Source: Marchantia polymorpha subsp. ruderalis
Taxonomy: Eukaryota; Streptophyta; Marchantiopsida; Marchantiales; Marchantiaceae
Direction: 5' to 3'
NCBI GenBank assembly: GCA_037833965.1
Contig: AP031354.1
Span: forward strand, 31,722,001 to 31,786,000
Length of the DNA: 64,000 nt
This document shows, one piece after another, positions 1 through 12,082 of the stretch (positions are counted from its first letter, which is position 1; each line of letters opens with the position of its first letter). A model generated the notes under the pieces. That model was not told the DNA's origin and ran no database searches. It was given only the letters and a program-made list of their open reading frames with translations. The translations under genes and the position numbers were made by a program.

Positions 1-1082
1 GGTGACAGCGTACAAAAATACCTGAAGCACAACAAGTCGAAGGAGAAAGACAGAAAGAGCCAGTCAGTCTTCACCAGCTAAAATCAAGAAGCATAATTTT
101 GAGTGAACACAAAATCTAATTGCAACTGCATATTGACTGTACTAGAAGGTGGTGGAAGTAGCGAGCAGTCGTTGCAATAAACACTTTGCTGTGGGAAGAG
201 ACCAGATGACAAGTATGAGGCTACCTTTTTGAAGCTGTCGTTGACTTTCTCGCCCTCTCTTTTTAGCTCGGCGTAGTTTCCATCAGGCAAATCTTGGCCC
301 AGGGTCAAGACGAGCAGTCCCATCATCACTTGCAGCACGCCGGGGACGAAGAAGGCGATCCTCCAAGCAGTGAACTTCTCTGACCCGATGTCTCGGCGGA
401 TGATGTCGAACACCAGGGGCATCACCAGCTGAACGATGCCTCCTCCCATGTTCCCCCATCCGGCTGCCGTGCCGTTAGCGATTCCCACGATTTTGCTGTT
501 GAACATGGAGCTCATCCAGAACTGACAAGACACGAAAGTCGCCAGGCAGAAACCGATGAAGAATCGCACCAGGATGAATCCCACCGGAGTGGACACCAGA
601 GGCATGCAGAAGATGGCAGGTGCCGTGATCATCATGAGAATGGCGCAGCCGTAGCGAGGCCCCACGAGATCGCAGATGGTGCCCATGAGAAGACGAGACA
701 CCACAGCTCCAGCAACTGAGGCGATGCCGGCGTTGCCAATGTCCACCTTGGTGAGTCCGAGGTTGTCCCGGATGACGGGCATGAGCGGCGGCGCAGCGAA
801 GGTGGAGAAGAAGCAGATCATGAAGGCGATCCACGACAGATGGAAAGTCCTCATGTGAGGAGCAGCCACGGAATAGAGCCTCACGGTCTTAGCCTTGTGC
901 TCGGAATCGACCGGAAGAGCAAACTTCCTTCCCCTGAGATCAGTGGCTTCTCGCTCGCCTTTGCCCTCGCCCACAGTCTCCATAGTCATCTGGAAAACAG
1001 GCTCCTTACCAGTCAATCCATGCAATGACGAGCCGGGCTCGCCCTTAGCATCCCCATCCTGCCAATTCCCGGTGCCAGCCAT
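1..1082 (-). CDS. NRT2: NRT2 high-affinity nitrate transporter, module 1 (3' part outside window)
   Basis: Proton-coupled nitrate importer of the plasma membrane, MFS family NNP/NRT2, working with NAR2. Two exons are seen: exon 1 is 1082 to 225 (286 codons, starting [10 protein letters not shown]) and exon 2 begins at 21 and runs off the left edge after seven codons (VFLYAVT). The intron (22-224, 203 nt) has GT and AG ends at the same codon as in the other five copies. Exon 1 holds the first six membrane segments, the MFS loop motif [12 protein letters not shown] and the nitrate signature AGWGNMGGG. The start context GAGCTATGGCT is shared by all six NRT2 copies. The N-terminus resembles module 2 (GEGKGE insertion, SSLHG block) rather than modules 3-6. 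It faces away from the NAR2 gene at 2206. Family assignment is certain; function of this copy cannot be judged without its last half. Confidence 0.95.
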
Positions 1083-2205
1083 AGCTCAAAACGATGTGCA
1101 CTTACAAGCGCAAATTTCTACTAAATTTCTAATCCTGCAAGTCTCTTCGACAGATTCGAATGTCGCTGGTCGACAGTCATACAGCCAGCAATCACTAGTT
1201 CCAGTCCTCCCGAAGAGTGTCAGGACTCCTCCACGTCACAACTCCGGCGAGCTCGTCTGTTTGTCTCGACTGACATTCAGTCTCCTTGACTCGAGGTCAG
1301 GGAACAAACTCTGAGGCTCGAGAGAGGGAGAGAGAGAGGATGAAGATTGGAGTGCGGGGGCATGGTGCATATAAACGGAGCCAAAAGCTGGCTGCCTGTT
1401 GCGAGGTTGACCTGAGCTAAAAGCGCACTTACGACAGAAGCGCAGAGCAGAAGCTGAGAGTGCAGAAGAGCAACTGAATCCGCTGGCCTGGGCTGTGGGG
1501 CCAGCGAGCGTTGACGGGGAGGCCTGACGATCAAAGCGCCGCATCTCGGTCTATTTTCGGGAATCCAACTCTCCTCGGTGGGCCTGGAGCTGCTTTTTGA
1601 TCCGGAGCGCCACATCCTCGACCCCACTGGGAGATTCCAACTATTCTGGTGAGGTAGTAAAGTGTCGGAAGTGCGGAAACATGCCGCATCACGTGAGCTG
1701 CGGCGACTGGTCCTTTGCTCTTGCAACCTCCAAGCGCTTTCCAGTTCATTCTCGTCGCTGTTGCTCGAATCGTTGGCTGGAAAACCATCCTTCGTACGGT
1801 CCCGCTCGTCGGGACCATCCATGCTCCATGAAGTTCGCTTTCTGTGCTAAAATTACATCATCCTCCCCAAATCTCGGCACCCCCGAGGTCCATCCCATGG
1901 ACAATCTGGCAGGCCACTCGCTGCTTTCCTTCCCGAGCCGAAGGAGTCTGCACATTCACAGCCTATAAGAACTGACAGAATCATGAAGTTATCCCAAACA
2001 CTAGCCTCGTTCTCTCAACATCTCTTCCACAGTCTGGAACTCTTTGCAGACATTTGGACACTCTCGAGCTTCTCCTGCAAAGAAAGTACAGATTCCCGGT
2101 GTGAAGATCAATCAATTCCCTTTCATTGCATGCTCTAGTCTAAATCTGTGCTATTTTGACTCCCCGAGCTGAAATTGGAGCTCTGAGCTTTCTACGACTG
2201 CAATC
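1083..2205. promoter_or_regulatory. Bidirectional promoter region, module 1
   Basis: A 1.1-kb gap between divergent NRT2 and NAR2 start codons. A TATA-like box for NRT2 reads on the minus strand at 1368-1373 (291 bp from the ATG); one for NAR2 is TATAAG at 1964-1969 (242 bp from the ATG). A near-palindrome TTGACTCGAGGTCAG at 1286-1300, conserved in most modules, lies downstream of the NRT2 TATA and so probably in its transcribed leader. The rest is diverged from the other modules. Promoter calls are inferred from position and conservation. Confidence 0.6.
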
Positions 2206-2850
2206 ATGGCAACGGTGGGAAAATCGATTGTTGCCGGAGCGCTCGTGCTGTTCGCTCTGCTGAGCTTCGTGGAGAGCACAGTCCTCTTCTCCTCACTGCA
2301 GAGGACATTGGTTGTGGATGCCGAGATTCAGAATCAAGTTCCCATGATGGGGATCGCCAAAGCTGGGGAAGACCACTTGGTGATCTCATGGGCATTGAAC
2401 AGCACTCTCCAAGAGGGACTTCCCGGCCTCGATGCAACTTACGAGACGGTGCAGTTGAAACTCTGCTACGCACCTGTGAGCCAAGTAGAACGAGGCTGGA
2501 GGAAGAAGAATGATGACCTCCACAAGGACAAGACCTGCACCAAGGGAATCGCCAAGCAGAAGTACACTTCGGCCGGAAATTCCACCAACTGGAGAATCAC
2601 CAAGGACGTCCCCGGCGCTGTGTACTTCGTCCGTGCGTACCTTTTGAACTCCAACGGGACACAAGTCGCTTACGGCCAGACCACCAACGCCGCCAGGACC
2701 ACCAACTTGTTCACCGTCGTGCCCATCTCCGGAAGGCACGCTTCTATCGACGTCGCTGCTGCCATCTTCTCTGCATTCTCCATCGGGTCGTTGGTCTTCT
2801 TCCTCGCTCTCGAGAACATGAGAAGCAAGCGCTCGAACGGCAGCAAGTGA
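2206..2850 (+). CDS. NAR2: NAR2/NRT3 nitrate transport accessory protein, module 1
   Basis: Partner protein of NRT2: in plants it binds NRT2 and is needed for its stability and plasma-membrane activity. The 214-aa single-exon product has a signal-peptide-like N-terminus (residues 1-25, hydrophobic GALVLFALLSF), a luminal/apoplastic domain with the family hallmarks KLCYAPVSQVERGWRKKNDDL, KDKTC, YFVRAYLLNS and ISGRHASIDVA, and one C-terminal membrane segment (about 180-202) followed by a basic tail. N-glycosylation sequons are NST, NGT and NSS-like sites. Compared with the other copies it keeps a longer TTNAARTTNLF segment, the form found in flowering-plant NRT3, so it is the most divergent and perhaps the most ancestral copy here. 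Length and start match the family. Confidence 0.95.
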   Translation: MATVGKSIVAGALVLFALLSFVESTVLFSSLQRTLVVDAEIQNQVPMMGIAKAGEDHLVISWALNSTLQEGLPGLDATYETVQLKLCYAPVSQVERGWRKKNDDLHKDKTCTKGIAKQKYTSAGNSTNWRITKDVPGAVYFVRAYLLNSNGTQVAYGQTTNAARTTNLFTVVPISGRHASIDVAAAIFSAFSIGSLVFFLALENMRSKRSNGSK

Positions 2851-5800
2851 GAAGCGGAGCAGACGGCAGCTGTCTCGGCTGCGAGCTGACTTCTCAATCA
2901 ATTCCACAGGATTAGAATGCGTCCCTGTGATGGGACGCATTCGAAATTTAGAGCGGAGGTGGTCAACCGTTGCCAATCTTTCTGGCGATGATCGAATGGG
3001 CGAGTGATGATCATTTCGAGCTTCCTGCATCTCCTTGTAGGCGTGTCGAGTTTAATGTCGACATTTGATTTATTTCCACTTTTAGAGAATGAGAACTGAG
3101 TGATTGTAATTAGTGTACCTGCCCTGATGTCCCTCTCGTGCACCAGAGGAGTGGCTTTGACTGGAAACGATGTTAAAAGCATCAAATTCAGCTCCTTTTC
3201 TTAGTCACAGTACATATTTGCAGTCGATAGATTAAACGTTCTCGTTCAATAACATGTAGATTTCCCATTCATGATGTGTACGTCACAAACTGAAATTGAA
3301 TCAAAATTGCTTCTATCCGATGGTAAAGGACAATTCGGCTCTGTGAGGATGTCTCCTCTTTTCTGTTCTGAGTCCGAACTGGCAGAGAGTGGATGTGTTT
3401 AAATTGGCCGCGAAACAGACTTGCTTCCCCGTGGATCTGGGGTCAGATTGTGAATTTGCGTAACTTCTATCGAACACTCATTGAGGGCAAGGTGTTTGGG
3501 CAGTAATGATATGTAGATCCCCCATGCATGATGTGTAAGTCACAAACTGCAATTGAATCAAAATTGCTTCTATCCGATGGTAAAGTACAATTCGGCTCTG
3601 TGAGGATGTCTCCTCTTTTCTGTTTTGAGTCCGAACTGGCAGAGAGTGGATGGGTTTAAATTGGCCGCGTAACAGACTTGCTTTGCCGTGGATCTGGGGT
3701 CAGATTGTGAAGATGCGTAACTTCTATCGAGCACTCATTGAGGGTAAGGTGTATGAGCAGTATTCTCTAGGTAGAGCGATCTAATCACAGCCTCCGAAGT
3801 GGAGACAAATTTGTATTCAATTTTCGTCCTACTCGTTGACCATATGTATATCTAAGATACGTCTGGATAGTTGAGATTCTAGGTTGACAAGCATGATACA
3901 AAATTCCACGGCTGTCCCTACGAACATCCTCACAACGACACTCGAAAAATGTTGCCGTCGCGAGCTACATTCCAGTATTTTGTCTATTATATGACAAACC
4001 CAGCTATAATCTTGATAGTAGACTAAATTGGAAACTAAGTTTCACTTCCAAGTTCTTACGTGTGAATTTAGTGGATCTTCATTATCACTCGTTCGATTTG
4101 TACAATATTTATATAACAGTGTTTCACAGTTTTATCTTTTCTGTTAACTTGAGTTATTATAAGTAATGAAAAATATCTATCCTCGTTGTTATGATCATAA
4201 ACAGGTGCTTTGACTTCGTCTATTGATATGCATTTTCATAAGCAAACATAAGCTTTGACTTCGTCTATTCAAATATATTTTCATTTCTCACAACGAGTTC
4301 GTTCACACCACATGATTTTAAGTCCATTTGGAGTACTGAAGATATGTCCATAATGACATAAGAGATAGTGTTTTTTTATTATGACTGAGAGTTTATGTGC
4401 ATCTAAGGCAACCAGGGCTATTTTATATCTATAGCTGTTTTACAAAGTCACATACATGGTGGCTGAAAGTACTTCGGGAGAGAAATTATAGAATACATAA
4501 TTCTAATTCTAAAAAATAGTGAAGTGGGTGTTTATTATAAGCTTTCATAATCACATGGCTTATTGCATCTGTTGAACCTGCTTGCTGGAATCCAGGAGCA
4601 TAACATAAATGCTTCGTAGATGTACTCTAACTCATCCTGATTAATCACCAGAAGGAAGAAGCATCATGCAAGATCCGATGAAACTAGGGAGTTTCATGTC
4701 TAGCACCAAAAGACATTTCCATAAAAAATAAAGAGAAAAGGCTTTCGGGCTCACGGAAATATGGTCATTGAATTCCTGTCTCTTTTTCATCGTTTTTTCA
4801 CTAAGCTGGGATGATGTTGTTTCGAAGAGCACATTCAGTGTTTGTAGAAAGGACGGAAATCCAACAATGAATACGCTAACCACAACGTTTGGAATAACAC
4901 CTTGTGAGTGCTACAAGTTCCCACTTTCCAGTAGTCTTAGAGTAGAGGCAATTTGAAGATAATGATAAAATGTCACCACTCTGCTTAGCGTCGTAGAAAA
5001 TATAGATTAGTGGGTGGCATGACTTTTCTACATGTCAGATTTTCATTTTCTGAATGAATTACTAACCATGAATGGGGAAGCGGGAGCCTTCATACACAAT
5101 GAAGGTTTGGCGTCTATTATGTTCAAAGATACCATGTCTCAAGGTGGAGTTTATATTCAAGACTGCATCCTAGATATTCGTGACAGCTGATCGTGTCACT
5201 TACTATTTTAAAAGAGATCGTGCAAAATCATCTACCTGGAACCCCTTGGCAAAGAATGGATGCACTGGAAATGATCCCCAAGGTTTGAGGATCCTAGGAT
5301 TTGGGACTGCCGCTGTCTTATTATCGGTCTTACTTTCGACACTAATCATCAGCCCAGGTTCGCTTTTTCAGATCACATCCTGCAAGTCTTCTCGACAATG
5401 CAAGACAACCTAGTGAACAAAAGTCACAGAATCTGAGCGTGATGATGAAGACGAAGAAAAATGTTTGTCTAGTCAAATATCTAGATACTTCTGTTTTTTC
5501 CCGTATGGAGGTTCGTAGGATGTCAAGTGAAGGCATAGGCCATAAGTAGCTCAATGTGCGACTTGAAGAACTTTGCTTCAAGTTGAATGCACTTCTATAG
5601 AGTAGCTCGAGGGCGCTATATTATGGCTATCCTACGAAATTTAGATCTTCGATTTGGGAGCTTGACACATATATATAAACAATTATTAACCTTTCCTGTC
5701 TCCTACACCCAGTTTTTTAGAATGATATAAAAACAAAAATTTTCATTAAGCTTTTTAGTTGTAACGGTAAGGTTTATTGGGTAAGGAAACACTACAGCAA

Positions 5801-8800
5801 GCAATGATTTCGTGCCTGACTGATATCCAACTTCCCTGTCGAGGAATGCTTGAATGCTCTACACGAATGATGGATATTCGTGACTACAAAGAAAATGATG
5901 TTCTAATTTCTTTGTCACAAGTTTTAAGGAGATAACTTGTGACAGAGATTTTAGAACTTATAATCTATTAATACCGGCTCAACTGACCAGTGAAAGGTGA
6001 CATACAAAAATGATTCTCTAGAGAGACTAAAGAAAAACTTATGCTTTTCAAAGCCACATGTCAACTGTTGGATTCTGACATCCAATATAAAAAGACGCAA
6101 AATACAAGATTCCAGAACTGAACATAAGTTGTACTGAAAGTACACGGCAGCTTACATTGCTGAAAAAAGCAACGCCAAACGTGTACAAAATTAAGTAAAT
6201 GGGCCCATGTCTGCGTCCCCTTACAGTGCTTAGTCTATAAGATAAAGACTGTGTTGCAATCGTGTATAGGACTGTCAACAGATACTTCATACTAAGATCC
6301 GTCCACAGAGCTTGTGCTCTTGGGAAAAACTGTTCCTTCTCCTGTGCTGAATCACAGTGCGTTCTCCCAGAATATGCAATATCAAAGGAATGCTGATAAT
6401 TGTATAATCCTCCACTCCAAAATTTAGCGATGTACAGCACGTTATATCTCTATTACAATCAGCTTGCAATACTCCAGTTCCGTCGCTCGTTCCGTGCTCC
6501 AGTGAGAATCATCGGGAGAATAAGCATCATCGATCAATCCCTGTTATATACAATGCAGCTCAGGGCTTATTCTACTCTAGAAATATCAGTGGGTGAGAGG
6601 GAATAATGGGGCTCAAGTAGGGGGCTAATATTTATGTCAGCTCGTCTACAGGGCCGACTAAGATCTCAAGCAGTGGAGTTTTTATAATTTTCCTTTCGTC
6701 GTCGTCGAGAAGCCGCGGATTGGACCATTCGAGCTCTATCTACGAGTAAATTGTGATCGAGAGGGTAAGTATATGTGTCGGAACGGAGGAGTTTGGCCGC
6801 TTAGCATCCACTGCAGAGGAGGGTCCAATTCCTGTTGGAAAAACGCATCGACCGACTTCAGATTCTTCTCTGCGTCACGCTAAGAGGAACGATGTGGTGT
6901 GGTGGGACGAGACAAATCTCGATGTTCTCCAGCTGTGGTGGTAGTGTGCGGAACTTGCTGCCGTGTGACGACTTCTTAACAGTCGAGGCTGAACCATTCT
7001 CTGAGATTTTCGTGTCACGCCCAACGTTGCACTGCTGTCTGTACATGTTGCACCGCTCATGCTCCTGGGCGCAAGGGGCAGAAGCGGAAACTAGAAATCG
7101 GCTTTTATCATTTCCTTGTCCTGCACCTATGGACGGTGGGCGGCTGTGATAGCCCCTACTGAGCTAATAGCAAGATCTATGAGCAAGTTAGCCATTCAAG
7201 TAGGGATACGTGCTTGAGAAAAGGAATATCAATCACTTCACGCGATTACTGTGATGAAGACAAAGAGTATTTTTTATAGTTTGTATACTACGAAAGAATT
7301 ACATGTCAGAAATTCATATTTATGACCGTTTCAACTTTTTGCTGGGGCATTTGGAGCAAGAAAGCGAATTCCATAGCAGACCATTGCCCAAAATGCTTTG
7401 GGTTCGAAACGACTCATGGTACAGACTATACAGTTGTACAAGTATGCGTGTGTGTTGAAGTTTCCAAAGCAGAATTTATACCTTCGAGCAGTGAAGCGGT
7501 TCATGTGCCTGAGTGTGAACCTTTGCTCAAAACTTGAGCCACCGGTTCCCTTTCATAAACGGGAAGACGTTGGTAGAGAGTAACAACTGAGCTCATGCAG
7601 ACCGATTTTGATACCATTCAAGTTGAAAAAAATATTTAAATCTAACGAGAGTGACTGGAAATAATTACCATGCAGTGCACAAAGGAATGCTCCCACTGAG
7701 CTTGAAATTGGGCGGCCGTCGTTATCCGTTATGTTTTTGTATAGAATCCTGTCACAGGCCTTCTCAGCCTCATGAGTACATCTTTAACATTTGCATACTC
7801 CATTGTTCATTTATCCTCCCTCTTACTCAGGCATAACATATTCAAGTCTGAGAAGATCTTATTATTTGAAAAACTTAATTGTCCATAACAAGCTTGGTTG
7901 GGATTGAGAACTCGTCAAAAGATTAATCAAATGGGGGACTGTGTCTCCAAAACGAGAGTCTGCATGGTGTCAATCTGGCTGGACACCATCTCATTGGAAT
8001 AAACTGATTGGTGATATATCGACCTGCATTATAGATTTTATTTCTTTTTCCACTTGAAGTTCATAACTGTCATGACCCTGAAGTACCGTTGAGCTCGAAG
8101 CGCATTATATTAAAAGCAGTCAGCTGGAACCAGTCTGAGTTCTGTTACTCCAGATTATCTGAAAACTGGTAATCTTTAAAAGAGTAAGCAGCAAATATGG
8201 ATTACCAAATATCACAGAACTGACATACAGATCCTAACTTCAGCTTCTATCTTGCCTTCAAAACAATATCCAGATGAACGCCAGGATACCTCATCCAGGT
8301 TTCTATTACATTGAACAATAGACGTGGTCCAGCAGCTATCACGACAGTCGGAGAGCGAGTAGAGATGAAGTCTACAGTAAATATTTTCCAGCAAAGACAG
8401 ATTCTCAAAATTTTACCCAGCAGCGTTTCACAAGTCGATAAATTCCTTGAATACATGTGATGATTATTTTTTTATTGCACAGAGAAGTAACTAAACCGTC
8501 AACAACATAGCAGAGCTCGAAGGAAGCTCCATCCAGTCTTAAGTCCTCCCCGTCATCGCGGGGCTGGAATGGGTGGGTCTAGCTATGCCTCCTACAAAAT
8601 TTTTAAAGTTCTATGATAAGAAATGGACATTCGTGGTGTATGATTTGAAAGAACCGATAACAGCAGACGCTTCTGACATATCATCTACATCAGAGAGCCG
8701 ACAAAATGTACAATCTCTTCTACAAAGTCGCAATAACTTTCAAATAAGTCCGTTTCATCCGTCCAGCGCAGTCAGACATTCTCCAGGATTTGGTGGGAGC

Positions 8801-9015
8801 TCTCCGAAGCACTCCAAATCGTATAAAAGCGTTGATGTTCATCTCAGTGGAAGAAGCAGCTTCATTCCAAGCTCCGGGGCACTCGAAGTAGTGTGGTGTT
8901 CGGTAATAAGAGCCTTGGAACAAAGGTGTCTGGATTCGAGATGTCGCTGCGACTGATCGACACTTCAGGCAATGGATTGTGATAAGTGGAAATATAGTAA
9001 AGTTGTCAATCGATC
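2851..9015. other. Intergenic stretch, modules 1 to 2
   Basis: About 6.2 kb with no gene that I can support. It holds the NAR2 3' flank, a 257-bp-period tandem duplication (3246-3757) and otherwise unique AT-rich sequence. Open frames here are short and lack recognisable domains; the longest (8573-8956) matches nothing that I know. Confidence 0.6.
3246..3757. repeat. Two-copy tandem repeat, period about 257 bp
   Basis: The segment starting near CAATAACATGTAGATTTCCC is repeated directly with about 90% or more identity; for example TGGTAAAG begins at 3321 and again at 3578. Both copies include GAGGATGTCTCCTC and GGATCTGGGGTCAGATTG. It lies about 400 bp downstream of the module 1 NAR2 stop and is non-coding. 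Confidence 0.85.
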
Positions 9016-10772
9016 TCAAAGTCGATCCACACCGATGGTTTCTTCTTTGGAAATCGGTGGCGACTGGCGACCTCTCTCGGACTTGGCATTTTCGGCGAAT
9101 TTCAAGCTAGCATGGTGGAGACCGTTGGATTGCTCTTCCTTGCTCCACTCAGAGATGTAATAATCTTCCTCCGTGGCCTTGGACGGAGGGCAGAACATGC
9201 TTCCCCACTGAGGGAAGTACACGAACAGAACCGGCAGAGTGCAGGCCACGATCATGATGCCCATCAGCATGATTCCGTTCTCCGTCGAGTACTTGGAGCT
9301 CATGAAGAAAATTCCTTGAGTGGTCACAGCTCCAATGTTTCCACCTGCTCCAGTGGCGCCAGAGATGATTCCGAGTGATCTTCTGGAGATGAATGGAATG
9401 ACACCGAAGGTGGCTCCGCAAGCTGCCTGGACGAAGAACGAGAAGATGAGCATGACGGCGATGGCAGGTCCTAGCTGACCCGTGAGTCCCAGAACGATGC
9501 ACAGAATTCCTCCCACGGTTTGGATGATCCACAGATTCCAGAGGCGACCTCTCATTCCCCACCTCGCGGCCACAACGTCAGACAGGACTCCTCCCAGAGG
9601 GCGAGAGAACAAGTTCATGAGCCCGAATGTGGATGCGATGATTCCCGCAGTTTGCAGGTTCAGGTCGAAGCGATCGTAGAAGTACTCGGCGATGATGTTG
9701 TCGACTGTGAGCTCCACTCCGAAGCAATAGCCGTAGGTTAAAGCAAAAATGTACGTGCGGTAGTTGGTGACAGCGTACAAAAACACCTGAGCGCACCAAA
9801 ATGAAGACAAAATGTCAGTTGAGTTCACCCGGAGTCATCACTAACAACTCAGAAATGAGGAGAATACAAGTGCGCTGGCGGAGACGAAAGGAAATTGAGT
9901 GTGTACAATCTCACCTTCTTGAAGCTGTCGTTGACTTTCTCGCCTTCTCTCTTGAGCTCGGCGAAGTTTCCGTCGGGCAAATCTTGGCCAAGGGTCAAGA
10001 CCAGCAATCCCATCATCACTTGCAGCACGCCGGGGACGAAGAAGGCGATCCTCCAAGCAGTGAATTTCTCTGATCCGATGTCTCGGCGGATGATGTCGAA
10101 CACCAAGGGCATCACCAGCTGAACGATGCCTCCTCCCATGTTCCCCCATCCGGCTGCCGTGCCGTTAGCGATTCCCACGATTTTGCTGTTGAACATGGAG
10201 CTCATCCAGAACTGACACGACACGAACGTCGCCAGGCAGAAACCGATGAAGAATCGCACCAGGATGAATCCCACCGGAGTGGACACCAGAGGCATGCAGA
10301 AGATGGCAGGCGCCGTGATCATCATGAGAATGGCGCAGCCGTAGCGAGGCCCCACGAGGTCGCAGATGGTGCCCATGAGCAGCCGAGACACCACAGCTCC
10401 AGCGACTGAGGCGATGCCGGCGTTGCCAATGTCCACCTTGGTGAGTCCGAGGTTGTCACGGATGACGGGCATGAGAGGTGGCGCAGCGAAGGTGGAGAAG
10501 AAGCAGATCATGAAGGCGATCCACGACAGATGGAAAGTCCTCATGTGAGGAGCAGCCACGGAGTAGAGCCTCACAGTTTTGGCCTTATGCTCGGAATCCA
10601 CCGGAAGAGCAAACTTTCTTCCCCTGAGATCAGTGGCTTCTTGCTCACCTTTGCCCTCGCCCACAGCGTCCATCGTCATCTGAAAAACAGGCTCCTTACC
10701 AGTCACTCCATGCAAAGACGAGCCGGGCTCGCCCTTGGCATTCCCGTCCTGCCAGTTGTTGTTGGCAGCCAT
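9016..10772 (-). CDS. NRT2: NRT2 high-affinity nitrate transporter, module 2
   Basis: Complete two-exon gene for a 542-aa proton/nitrate symporter of the plasma membrane. Exon 1 is 10772-9915 (286 codons), the intron 9914-9787 (128 nt, GT-AG), and exon 2 is 9786-9016 (256 codons plus stop). The product has 12 predicted membrane segments, the MFS motif DLVGPRYG, the first nitrate signature AGWGNMGGG and the second, [10 protein letters not shown], in the C-terminal half. The cytosolic tail ends in [14 protein letters not shown], the region aligned with the phosphorylated tail of Arabidopsis NRT2.1. This copy differs from modules 3-6 at several tail positions ([14 protein letters not shown]), and with module 1 forms a subfamily with the GEGKGE insertion near residue 40. 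Diverges from the NAR2 gene at 12083. Confidence 0.97.
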
Positions 10773-12082
10773 AGCTCAGGACTCCGAGTGTCAGAACGAA
10801 ATCCAAACGAGAAAGTCGTGAAGCTCAGCCCAGATACACTGTGGTGCAGAGTTCTAGGCTGGGTTTCACCAACTTTGTAAACCTATGACTCTCCTCTAAC
10901 GAAGCTGTGTCAGAAGCTCTCAACATTCAAGCTCTGTCCCCTGTGTTTGTCCTGAGGCAGCATGATATGAATCTTGTAAATCAAGTTCAGGGCACAAAAC
11001 ACTGACGGGGTGAACAGAGCGAGCAGAGGCAGGAGAACCTGACAAAGACACGAGAGAGAGACACTTGAGAGGATGAGTTTGGAATGGCAGAGTTGGGCTC
11101 TTATACACAGAGAGAGCCTCGCTCTAGACGAGAGCTCGAGCTAGCGATGTAAGGACTCAAGGCTGCTCACCGAGCTGCAGAATCCGAAGGCACAGGAGTA
11201 CAGCACCTGAATCGGTGGCGTGAAGCCGAGCCATGGCCGTGGGGACAGCAAACCAGAACGCCGCATTCCGGTCTAAACAGGGCTCAACTCTCTCCTTCAC
11301 CAGTGAAGGTTGGAGTCGTTTCCGACACAGATCGCCGCAGAATTGCATGCCGTTTGACTCCAGTCGGTACGGTTGCCCTTGTGAGTTGTGCGCTCGAATT
11401 ATTCGTGCTGATTCTGATCTGACAATGAGTCCACTTGTCGGAAATTTTAGAACAATTCAAATGCGCGTTTCACTATTTTGATTAAAATATTCAAAAACAA
11501 AATCATTTCCGTGTCGAGCCGAAGAGTTTTGAATGCACGAATGAGATATGGTGTGGTGCGGCGTCCAGTTTTCTCTCCAACGACCTTCGGAAGGTTTCAG
11601 AGTTCATCTGTGTCACTGGATCTCAATTTGATGGCTAAATTCTCTCCCTCGTACGTACGGCTTGTTGTTTGTTTGTGCTTACCGGGCAGTCAATCGGGCT
11701 TGGGAATAAGCATTTTCTTTCCTGGATTCGAGCAAATCGTAATCATGTACGCAGGAGAATCTGGGAGAGGCTGCCTGTCCCTCCACCCCTCGAGACTTGT
11801 CCGCACGCGGATGGGCTTATAAGGAGTAATTGAGTCTCGAGTTTCAATAGCAGTCTCTCGTTCTCCTTTTCCCCTGAAGTTTCCAGCGATTCTCTCCGCT
11901 CTGGGTCTAAGCTACTCGTCTGCAGTGAATCACGCCTTGATCTGCACAGAAAGAGCACACTCCGGAGCTGGGGAGTCGTCTGTCTGCTTCAGATACAACC
12001 TCGTCTTGAGTCCTCCAGTTTAAGCGCAATCCGGCACCACTCTGCTGCTGCTGCTGCCACTCGGTCTCAAGCTCTTTTTGCG
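10773..12082. promoter_or_regulatory. Bidirectional promoter region, module 2
   Basis: A 1.3-kb divergent spacer. The NRT2-side TATA-like box is on the minus strand at 11100-11105 (333 bp from the ATG); the NAR2-side TATAAG is at 11818-11823 (265 bp from the ATG). A block at about 11641-11840 beginning near CGTACGTACGGCTTGTTG is nearly identical in modules 3 and 4, pointing to a conserved NAR2 core promoter. Another shared block is GGTTGCCCTTGTGAGTTG near 11370. The NRT2-leader palindrome is degenerate here. A CTG triplet run lies in the NAR2 leader near 12040. Confidence 0.65.

Noticed and set aside
8573-8956. 127-codon open frame between modules 1 and 2.
   Set aside because: No recognisable domain, atypical composition, no supporting promoter or conservation in the other modules.
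10773-12082. Search for the NIN-like-protein nitrate-responsive element (split CCCTT...AAGG-type site) in the divergent promoters.
   Set aside because: Only a half-site-like TGCCCTTG near 11372 and 18130 was found; the second half was not at the right distance.
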